In this document: in pieces, positions 57,135 to 64,000 of the stretch
Layout: each line of letters begins with the position of its first letter
Position numbering within the stretch: position 1 is the stretch's first letter
Origin: Phellopilus nigrolimitatus
Taxonomy: Eukaryota; Basidiomycota; Agaricomycetes; Hymenochaetales; Hymenochaetaceae
Direction of reading: 5' to 3'
Length of the DNA stretch: 64,000 nucleotides
NCBI GenBank assembly: GCA_021029095.1
Contig: JAJOHG010000004.1
Location: 930,001 to 994,000 of the forward strand
Translations under genes and position numbers: made by a program
Notes under the pieces: model-generated
Database searches by the model: none
What the model was told of the DNA's origin: nothing
Seen by the model: only the letters and a program-made list of their open reading frames with translations

Positions 57135-57660
57135 TGTTGCAGGGTGAGACCGGGTCCGCGCGAGAGACGTAACCTAATACAAGGGTAAGCTCAGTCGATC
57201 GCGCGGCGGTGCGAACGTCTAATCATTGTAAACTAACCTAATACAAGGGTAAGCTAGTTTAATAGTTAATGAGCAAAAGTATAATAGAAATGTATAATGG
57301 CGAGAGCTCACCTCAGTCGATCGCGCGGCGGTGCGAACGTCTGAGGTGGGCGAAAGAATAAACGATCTTTTTATGCTACGGGTTTGCGTGCTTTCGGAAA
57401 AGCTATTTACTCTACGAGATAAAGGAGAGAGGATAAAAGGAGATAAATGATAAGTAAATAACAGTCCTATTGGTTAACGATAAACGGGGGTATGGGGGAC
57501 GATCGGGAGTGGTGCGCGGACGACGGTTCATCCGCGCGCCGACCAATCGTGGTGCAGCGAGCCTCGTGCTCGCAGAGCCGAGACGCTGCGCTCGCGGCAG
57601 CACGCCCGAGCACGCAACCGGTGCGCGCGGGACGGGGCTCCGCCGGCTTGCACTCCAACA
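57135..57660 (-). repeat. 3' LTR of copia element
   Basis: 526 bp. Contains two internal direct repeats: CCTAATACAAGGGTAAGCT twice near 57,170 and 57,237, and CAGTCGATCGCGCGGCGGTG twice near 57,193 and 57,315. These could be paired regulatory sites of the element promoter. The last part is G/C-rich. Confidence 0.93.
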
Positions 57661-57667
57661 CTCCCCC

Positions 57668-60600
57668 TCAAGCCGAGAGGAGTCCGAGCGCGGCGGCGAA
57701 ATGTTTGACTTTGAAGCTCGGGAGCGGCTTCGTGAGCGCGTCGGCGACCATGTCGGCGGTCGGGCAGTAGATCAACTTGATGGTGCCGTTTTCGCAGACC
57801 CAGCGAAGGAAATGATAGCGAATGTCAATATGTTTGGTGCGCGCGTGGTACTGGTGGTCCTTTGTCAACGCGATGGCTGACTGGTTGTCGGAGAAGAGAA
57901 CCGTCGGCCCCGCAAGCGGCGCGAAGACCTGTGCGATGAGCTGGCGAAGCCAGATCGCTTCCTTTGCGGCGTGCGTCGCGGCGACGTATTCACTCTCCGT
58001 AGTCGAGAGCGAAACGATTTCCTGTTGTTTAGAATACCACGAAATGGCCCCGCCATCAATAAGAAAGGCGTTACCTGAGATAGCGCGCCTGTCCTCCTGC
58101 GTGCTTCCGTCTGCGTCCGTATACCCTGCCATCCCACTGTTTTCGGCACTCCCCGTCCCTCCGTAGGTGAGTCGAAGCTCACGGGTGCCCTTCAGGTAGC
58201 GGAAGACGCGCTTGACAGCGTCCCAATGCGCGGGGCCGGGGTTCGTCGAGAAACGCGACAAGAGCGTTACGGCGAACGCGGTGTCGGGTCGAGTGGCCAT
58301 GGCCGCGTACATGATCGAGCCGAGGGCTTCGCGATACGGCGCGTCGCGCATCAGTGCGCGGTCTTGCGCGGTTTGCGGCCCCTGCCCACTGTGCAGGTGG
58401 ACATTCGGGTCCATGGGTGACGAAGCGGCCTTCAGATCTTGAAAATTGAACCGACGGAGTATGGCCTCAATATAGGCCGACTGCGAGAGAGACAACGTCC
58501 TTGCATCGCGGTTTCGGCGGATTTCGATGCCAAGCAGCCAGTGGAGAGGCCCGAGGTCAGTTACTTCAACATATCGAGCCAGTCCAGCTTTGAGTGCGGA
58601 TATCAGGGAGCTCGAAGATGCAGCAATCGTGCAGTCGTCGACGTGCACGACGACGACAGTCACGTCACGCTTTTCGTGACGGAAAAACACAGCTTGGTCC
58701 ACGTCACAGCGTGTCAGTCCGAGCTCGTCGACGAAAATCCAGGTTAGTTTCTGGTACCACCGCCTCCCACTCTGCTTCAGTCCGTATAATGTCTTGCGCA
58801 ACCTCAAGACCTTTGTGCCTGCGTCGCGCGGCACATATCCAGGTGGGTGCCGCATGTAAATAACTTCTCCGGCCTCCAACTCACCGTTGAGATAGGCCCC
58901 TTTGATGTCTACCTGCTCCAACTCAAGATCAAGCCGTGCCGCCATCGCAAGAGTGGCACGGATGGATGCCAATTTTGCAACGGGCGCAAATGTGTCGAAA
59001 TAGTCAACTCCCGGGACCTGGCTGAAGCCTTGCGCGACGAGGCGAGCTTTTCGCCGAACGACGTTTCCGGCAGCGTCTTTTTTAATCTTGAAAACCCACT
59101 TGGATCCGACAATATTGGCACTGGCGGGCGGCTCCTCCAACACCCACGTACCGGCTGCGCGCAGCGTCGACAGCTCGTCGTTGACGGCGCGCTCCCACTC
59201 GGACCACTCAGGTAAGCGTTTCGCTTCCGCGAGCGATCGCGGCTCGAGTCCTTCCGCCTCTTCCATTGCCGCGCAAAAGTCATACTCATCGTCGTAATCG
59301 TCTTCTTCTACTAGCTCGGCCGCATCCTCGTTCTGGTCGACGAAATCGCGCATCGAGCGCATGCCTCGCGGAACGGCACCGTCGCGACGCCAGTGCGTGT
59401 GTGTGCCCTCTCCGGCATCGATACGACGTTGGTAGGCCGAAGGAAAGCGAATTCGGCGCTCGCGCTGCGGCGGGGGGTCAGCCGTGACTGGTCTGGACTG
59501 CCCGCGCTGCTGCGGGGGATCCTGCGGGGGATCTTCGCGCTGCTGCGGGGGATCGGCCGCTGCGGTTCCGACAGGTGCGAGTGGCGGCGGGTCGGCCGAC
59601 GACGGGGGATCGGCCGCTGCGGTTCCGACAGGTGCGAGTGGCGGCGGGTCGGCCGACGAATCTGTTGGCGGGTTATCGGGTGGATTAGCGGATGTCGGTG
59701 GTGAGTTCTTCGGGGTCGGCTCGTCTCCCCCTCCATCCAATTCCTCCCCCTCGAGACGACTCGAAGTCTCTCCGGGGTCGAAATAAACGTTCCGCTCGAC
59801 GCTGATACTTTTCTTTTCAGGCCAAAAAATTCGCTGCCCATTCGACGTCGCGTCGAATCCCATCCAACGGCCCTCGCGTGCACGTGGTTCGAGCTTCGAG
59901 CTCGAACTGTCGTGTACCCAGCACCTCGCTCCCCATGCGCGTAGCCCGCGAAGGTCAGGCTTCGTGCCCGTCATCGCCTCGTGCGGTGTCACGTCCTTCA
60001 GCGCGCGCGTCGGGGTGCGGTTCTTCAACCAAACGGCGTGGCGCGCGGCCTCGGCCCACAAAAATTTCGGCAGCGCGCTCGCGTGAAGCATCGCGCGCAC
60101 CTTCTCGAGGATTGTGCGGTTCAAACGCTCGGCGACTCCATTATGCTCCGGCATATCGTGGACAGTAAGTTTCTGTTTCGTCCCTTTGCTTTTGAGATGC
60201 ATAACAAATTCTTTACCAGTATACTCGCCGCCCCGATCGGAATGAAGGACCCGAATTTTCGCATTCATCTGAGTATCGGCCCAGGACTCATACTGACGGT
60301 AAGAGCGGAAAACATCACTCTTTTTCTTCAACAGGTACAATTTCGTTACCCGTGTCGCGTCGTCCGTAAATGAGACGTAGTAGTGTCGGCCGCCGAGTGA
60401 GCGCGTCGGCGCCGGCCCCCAAACGTCGGTGTGGACTTCGGCTCCGAATTCCGTCGCGCGGTCGCCGCCTCGCTCACGCGCAATAGGTTTGCGCTGCGCT
60501 TTGCCGTAGACGCAAGATTCGCAAAACGTCGGCGCCTCACCGGACGTATCCAAACGAAGACCGGTCACAAAACCTTTACGAACAAGCTTCTCGGCCGTCG

Positions 60601-62203
60601 CAGGCGCGATGTGGCCCATGCGAGCGTGCAGCTCCATGAGGCCCATCGTGTCCTCGGCGACATTTGCTGCATCTTGCAGTGTCGGATCGACGGACGCGTG
60701 CGCGAAACGGTATAGGCCCTTCCCGGACCGAGGGATTGCTCCAACGCGCAAACCGGCCGCGTCGCGCAGCACGCATTTGCCTCCAGCGAAGGTAGCCGAG
60801 TACTCCGCGCGGTCGAGCGCGCCGACGGAGATCAAGGTGTAGCCGACCTCAGGGGAATACAAGACTTCGGTAAGTGTCATCTTCGTCGTGTCTGAGCCGT
60901 TCGGGAGTTCAATAACTAACTCTCCCTCTCCGGTAGCGTGAAACGGCTGCTTATTCGCCGCGCGAAGGCTCTTCGGTGGCGTCTCAGCGAACGAAGAAAA
61001 GTCGGCGCGGTATGGCGAGATGTGGCGGGTAGAACCAGAGTCGAGGATCGCGCGGCGTGCATCGTCGGCCTCGCGAACGGGCGCGGCATATGCGCTCGTT
61101 TCCTCCTCGCTGTCCTCCTCCTCACTGTCAGAGCCCGAGCTTGATAGCTCGCCATCCTCGTCATCGGTCCAGGCGTCCTCGACCTCACTGTCGGACAGGT
61201 CGACGAGTCCGGGCATCAAGTCCTCGTCGTCTTCGTCGTCGGACCACTCCCATGCCGCGTTGGCACAGTCCCAGACACCGTCCGAGTCCGAGTCCGAGTC
61301 GACAGCGTGCGCGCTGTCCTTGGACTTGTCCTTGGACGCGTCTTTCTTCGGCTTCGGGCACTTCGCACGAAGGTGCCCGGTCTCGCCGCAGTTCCAACAG
61401 GCGCCGCGCGGCTTCGCGTCGCCTTTGGGCTTCGACTTCGCGGACGAGCTCACGTGGAGAGCTTCGTCCTTGTCTTTCGAGTTCCTGGCCGGCTCCCTGC
61501 GCTTCGCCTGGCGCTCTCGCTTCTGTCGGTCCGCCTCATCCGAAATTATGTGGATCAGGACCTCAGGATCGACCTCGAAAACGCGGTGTTCATCGTCATC
61601 GGCCAGGGTAGCGGACATGCGTGCCGCTATCTCCGCTGCCGTTAACTGCGAAGATGCAAAATTCGCAAGTCGGTTCGGAATCGAATTGATGATGGTCGAG
61701 CGAAAATCCTTGTCGGAAATCTCGACTCCGGACTGGGCGAGCGTCTCGCGCCTCGTGCGCAGCTCGCTCAGGTACTCGCGTACATCAGCATCCCCCGGGC
61801 AACGTGCCTCGAGGAATTCAGTGCGAAGGGAGGTCTGCGCAAACGCAGACTTCTGCGTGAACTCGCGTACAACTGCGCTCCAGCGCGCGGCGCAGTTCGG
61901 TAGGTTTCCGACTTGGATCAACGTCGAGTCGGCAAGGCGTTGTGACAACAAGTACATCGCAACGTCTTCGGACCTATCCCATGCCTCAACGGCATCGTTC
62001 GGGTTCGGATCACCATCCGCCAACGCTAGCGCAACAGCAGCGTCGCCAACCGGCTCCGGGCGCGTCGACGTCCCGTCGAAGTGGCCCCACTTCCCTTTCG
62101 CCTTCACGGCGGCTTGGAAGCGCATGCGGTAAATGACCCAGTTCGCTCCGCTCGTCGCGAGCTTCGGAACACTGGCCGGGAGGGTGTCGTGCGAGTTCGA
62201 CAT
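57668..62203 (-). CDS. Copia Gag-Pol polyprotein
   Basis: One frame of 1,511 codons, start MSNSHDTLPASVPKLATSGA. In order: Gag with the copia UBN2-like part (about residues 20-230); zinc knuckle CWNCGETGHLRAKC (about 270); acidic Asp/Ser spacer; protease ILDSGSTRHIS (about 390); integrase zinc finger HARMGH...CESCVYG (about 525-570) and core with TDVWGPAPT, HSDRGGEYTGKEF and NGVAERLNRTILEK (D, D, E); Pro-rich spacer with repeated PPLAPVGTAAADPP units; reverse transcriptase (KWVFKIKKDAAGNVVRRKAR, QVDIKGAYLNGEL, VVVHVDDCT; His replaces the usual Tyr of YVDD); RNase H (SLSTTESEYVAATHAAKEAI, DNQSAIALTKD, HIDIRYHFLR). No stop or frameshift, and domain order INT before RT confirms copia. Confidence 0.96.
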   Translation of the reverse strand: MSNSHDTLPASVPKLATSGANWVIYRMRFQAAVKAKGKWGHFDGTSTRPEPVGDAAVALALADGDPNPNDAVEAWDRSEDVAMYLLSQRLADSTLIQVGNLPNCAARWSAVVREFTQKSAFAQTSLRTEFLEARCPGDADVREYLSELRTRRETLAQSGVEISDKDFRSTIINSIPNRLANFASSQLTAAEIAARMSATLADDDEHRVFEVDPEVLIHIISDEADRQKRERQAKRREPARNSKDKDEALHVSSSAKSKPKGDAKPRGACWNCGETGHLRAKCPKPKKDASKDKSKDSAHAVDSDSDSDGVWDCANAAWEWSDDEDDEDLMPGLVDLSDSEVEDAWTDDEDGELSSSGSDSEEEDSEEETSAYAAPVREADDARRAILDSGSTRHISPYRADFSSFAETPPKSLRAANKQPFHATGEGELVIELPNGSDTTKMTLTEVLYSPEVGYTLISVGALDRAEYSATFAGGKCVLRDAAGLRVGAIPRSGKGLYRFAHASVDPTLQDAANVAEDTMGLMELHARMGHIAPATAEKLVRKGFVTGLRLDTSGEAPTFCESCVYGKAQRKPIARERGGDRATEFGAEVHTDVWGPAPTRSLGGRHYYVSFTDDATRVTKLYLLKKKSDVFRSYRQYESWADTQMNAKIRVLHSDRGGEYTGKEFVMHLKSKGTKQKLTVHDMPEHNGVAERLNRTILEKVRAMLHASALPKFLWAEAARHAVWLKNRTPTRALKDVTPHEAMTGTKPDLRGLRAWGARCWVHDSSSSKLEPRAREGRWMGFDATSNGQRIFWPEKKSISVERNVYFDPGETSSRLEGEELDGGGDEPTPKNSPPTSANPPDNPPTDSSADPPPLAPVGTAAADPPSSADPPPLAPVGTAAADPPQQREDPPQDPPQQRGQSRPVTADPPPQRERRIRFPSAYQRRIDAGEGTHTHWRRDGAVPRGMRSMRDFVDQNEDAAELVEEDDYDDEYDFCAAMEEAEGLEPRSLAEAKRLPEWSEWERAVNDELSTLRAAGTWVLEEPPASANIVGSKWVFKIKKDAAGNVVRRKARLVAQGFSQVPGVDYFDTFAPVAKLASIRATLAMAARLDLELEQVDIKGAYLNGELEAGEVIYMRHPPGYVPRDAGTKVLRLRKTLYGLKQSGRRWYQKLTWIFVDELGLTRCDVDQAVFFRHEKRDVTVVVVHVDDCTIAASSSSLISALKAGLARYVEVTDLGPLHWLLGIEIRRNRDARTLSLSQSAYIEAILRRFNFQDLKAASSPMDPNVHLHSGQGPQTAQDRALMRDAPYREALGSIMYAAMATRPDTAFAVTLLSRFSTNPGPAHWDAVKRVFRYLKGTRELRLTYGGTGSAENSGMAGYTDADGSTQEDRRAISGNAFLIDGGAISWYSKQQEIVSLSTTESEYVAATHAAKEAIWLRQLIAQVFAPLAGPTVLFSDNQSAIALTKDHQYHARTKHIDIRYHFLRWVCENGTIKLIYCPTADMVADALTKPLPSFKVKHFAAALGLLSA

Positions 62204-62258
62204 TACGATAAATCGGTACGTTAAAACAATTAGATTCGGCTTGCTCAGTGGTCAGCAA

Positions 62259-62269
62259 GGCTCATAACC
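62259..62269 (-). promoter_or_regulatory. Primer-binding site, initiator-Met tRNA anticodon region
   Basis: On the element strand the 11 bases directly after the 5' LTR are GGTTATGAGCC. Their complement, GGCTCATAACC, matches the anticodon stem-loop of eukaryotic initiator Met tRNA (GGGCTCATAACCC), not its 3' CCA end. This points to priming by a tRNA half, as known for Drosophila copia. Confidence 0.7.
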
Positions 62270-62795
62270 TGTTGCAGGGTGAGACCGGGTCCGCGCGAGA
62301 GACGTAACCTAATACAAGGGTAAGCTCAGTCGATCGCGCGGCGGTGCGAACGTCTAATCATTGTAAACTAACCTAATACAAGGGTAAGCTAGTTTAATAG
62401 TTAATGAGCAAAAGTATAATAGAAATGTATAATGGCGAGAGCTCACCTCAGTCGATCGCGCGGCGGTGCGAACGTCTGAGGTGGGCGAAAGAATAAACGA
62501 TCTTTTTATGCTACGGGTTTGCGTGCTTTCGGAAAAGCTATTTACTCTACGAGATAAAGGAGAGAGGATAAAAGGAGATAAATGATAAGTAAATAACAGT
62601 CCTATTGGTTAACGATAAACGGGGGTATGGGGGACGATCGGGAGTGGTGCGCGGACGACGGTTCATCCGCGCGCCGACCAATCGTGGTGCAGCGAGCCTC
62701 GTGCTCGCAGAGCCGAGACGCTGCGCTCGCGGCAGCACGCCCGAGCACGCAACCGGTGCGCGCGGGACGGGGCTCCGCCGGCTTGCACTCCAACA
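62270..62795 (-). repeat. 5' LTR of copia element
   Basis: 526 bp, identical to the 3' LTR in every stretch compared, including the internal repeats. Followed by the target duplication GGGGG at 62,796-62,800. Confidence 0.93.
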
Positions 62796-63119
62796 GGGGG
62801 CTTGTTGCGTAAGCTTTGATACTTTGTAGCTGCATTATTTATGATAACACAGACATTTTTTGTTAAGACACCAGCCATGGGCTATGTTTAGTTGTTGAGT
62901 TAGTTAATCATCAAGGTAAAGGTATGTAGCGCATTTCCACATTTCCCATTTCCATATTAGGCTATACTTACTTCAATTGACACGATGAAGTACACACTCT
63001 GTACACTGCAAAAAATCTCGACAACTAGTAGTAGCTCATGGCTGGTGTATCAAGTAAAAACATCTCTGTAGTTATATAGAATCCAGCTGTAAATTGCCAG
63101 AGCTTACGCAACAACCCCC
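62796..63119. repeat. MITE-like short inverted-repeat element (inner end plus outer right end)
   Basis: Starts GGGGGCTTGTTGCGTAAGCT and ends with the reverse complement of that type of terminus. The two arms share ccagccatg(a/g)gct and (c/t)agttgt segments but are clearly diverged (outer arm identical to 56,900 onward, inner arm not). About 324 bp, non-coding. Either a small element of the same family or a nested partial copy. Confidence 0.65.
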
Positions 63120-64000
63120 TAGCAACAACATCGAAAATGTTCTGGCATGTTGGCGATTACCTAGCTCAGATTTAGAGACGAACTGCATAAACCCATTACG
63201 AACAGCAAAATTGAGTGTATTATTGGAAGCTGTATTAAACTGGTTTAATGTTGCTGGTCAGGAAGTTTGGACATGGAGTAGTATGGCAAAGCGATGCAAA
63301 AGCAAAGGATTAAAAACATTAAAGGAGCATAGGAGCAAGAATTTGAGTGGAGTGGATTTGAGTAGAGGGTAGGAGAATAGGAGAATAGGAGAGAGAGAGC
63401 ATAGGAGGGTATATTGAGGGTATATTAGTATTAGTGGAGCGAAGGTGAGGATTAAAGGGCACAGATTGAATGCTTGAATGCGAGTCCTAAAGAGAAAGTG
63501 AGTCGCTGCTGCACTCGGGCTGAATACCCCGGCGAGATGTTGGGTGAATAGATGGAGATGTGAGGTGACGTGAGCCTGGATGATGGGCTTGCAAAGAAGC
63601 AGGTGCAGAAGTGCCAAAAACGGTAGCCTTCCCCTTCCCCTTCCCCTTCGAAACACCAAGGGGAGAAAGCTTATAATGCCTGCAATATTTGTTACAGTCA
63701 TGTGAAGAGGGGAACTCGCGGAATAGCTGTGGTACATTTCCTTCTCCGAATAGGTTTCCAGGCAGATCACTATACGTTTTAAATCAGACATCAATTTTTT
63801 TCAATAAGGAAGAAGACAAACGGCGAGCTCATTATTTGCGGATCAGTTAGAAGTGTTCGACTCCCTAATGGAAAAGGTCAAAAACGTGAGATGATAGTAG
63901 AGCAGGGCACATTGAAATCTATGGTGAACATACCTTGATAGTCGCTAATGTATGCCTGCTCTTTAGAAAGCACGTATTGCAGGTGCTGCATAAAGCACAA
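63120..64000. other. Right edge: no supportable gene
   Basis: About 880 bp. AT-rich to 63,350, then purine-rich microsatellite-like sequence (aggagaataggagaatagg, 63,368-63,390) and a CCTTCC repeat at 63,629-63,650. A minus-strand frame of 178 codons (63,258-63,794) is Leu/Phe/Ser-rich from composition and is not accepted as a gene. Confidence 0.45.

Larger units (their letters stand above)
57135..62795 (-). mobile_element. Complete Ty1/copia LTR retrotransposon
   Basis: 5,661 bp with two 526-bp LTRs (57,135-57,660 and 62,270-62,795), each starting TGTTG and ending CAACA. Flanked by the 5-bp duplication GGGGG (57,130-57,134 and 62,796-62,800). It has one open gag-pol frame on the minus strand, a primer-binding site adjoining the 5' LTR, and a polypurine tract (GAGGGGGAG) that overlaps the stop codon region beside the 3' LTR. 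By eye the LTRs are identical over all compared stretches, indicating a recent insertion. Confidence 0.95.
56900..63119. mobile_element. DNA transposon remnant with ~120 bp terminal inverted repeats, interrupted by nested insertions
   Basis: The left end at 56,900 reads GGGGGGTTGTTGCGTAAGCT and the right end at 63,119 reads the same in reverse complement (one G fewer). About 120 bp inward (ctggcaatttacagctgg... to ...ttttttgcagtgtac) appear identical in opposite orientation, and similarity continues with differences for about 50 bp more. Without the nested retrotransposon the element is only about 550 bp and codes for nothing, so it is non-autonomous. No target-site duplication was found. The transposase at 54.8 kb is a candidate mobiliser, by proximity only. 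Confidence 0.75.

Noticed and set aside
61020..62132. A 370-codon plus-strand open frame
   Set aside because: It is the antisense shadow of the gag part of the copia gene, caused by high GC content.
63258..63794. 178-codon minus-strand open frame at the right edge
   Set aside because: Leu/Phe/Ser composition follows from purine-rich repeat DNA; no start context, domain or splice pattern.
1..64000. tRNA genes, rRNA and CRISPR arrays
   Set aside because: I looked for B-box-like GGTTCRANNCC sequences and regularly spaced direct repeats and found none with supporting structure; a covariance-model scan would be decisive for tRNAs.

Overview
The window is a stretch of a fungal nuclear genome, almost certainly a basidiomycete of the Agaricomycetes. 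The reasons are dense genes cut by many 45-75 bp introns, a secreted bicupin oxalate decarboxylase, a 'macrofage-activating'-type secreted glycoprotein, a DM9/DUF3421 protein, and a transposase of the integrase-like family common in mushroom genomes. No tRNA, rRNA or CRISPR array was seen.

Left part (1-46 kb), ordinary chromosome. In order: 3' end of a BRO1/ALIX-type endosomal gene (+), DM9/DUF3421 protein (+), F-box protein (-), TPR protein (-), leucine-rich-repeat protein (+), forkhead transcription factor (+), probable Ecm11-like protein (-), Ser/Thr-rich single-pass membrane protein (+), secreted GPI-type glycoprotein (-), MuiA-type DUF4140/DUF4139 protein (-), a weak hypothetical gene (+), oxalate decarboxylase (+), OMA1-type mitochondrial metalloprotease (+), MUP1/LAT-type amino-acid permease (-), secreted Ala-rich protein with an internal module duplication (-), Ser/Arg-rich repeat protein (-), mannose-6-phosphate isomerase (+), cytochrome c oxidase subunit COX4/Vb (-), and a decayed PCL/Pho80-like cyclin (+). 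The genes are functionally unrelated; several pairs share divergent promoters. Four otherwise intact genes carry single-site frame breaks.

Right part (46.7-64 kb), an accessory island of repeats and dead genes. A many-exon gene of unknown function (46.7-49.3 kb) ends next to a transposon terminus at 49.5 kb. From 49.7 to 54.0 kb lies a run of same-strand host-gene fragments: eIF3a without its N-terminus, an Argonaute PAZ fragment, an Argonaute N-domain, a TFIIF-alpha fragment, then Argonaute L1-PAZ, all with stops or frame breaks. After a 115-bp tandem duplication comes an apparently intact transposase gene (54.8-56.75 kb). From 56.9 to 63.1 kb is a set of nested elements: ~120 bp terminal inverted repeats enclose a second internal terminus, whose G-run was hit by a complete Ty1/copia retrotransposon (57,135-62,795) with LTRs that look identical, a GGGGG target duplication, one open 1,511-codon gag-pol frame, and a primer-binding site matching the anticodon region of initiator-Met tRNA.

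The most unusual part is the 49.5-54.3 kb mosaic of translation, transcription and RNA-silencing gene pieces between transposon ends. Gene structures were spliced by eye from reading frame, GT/AG signals and remembered family patterns; exon edges are approximate unless stated.
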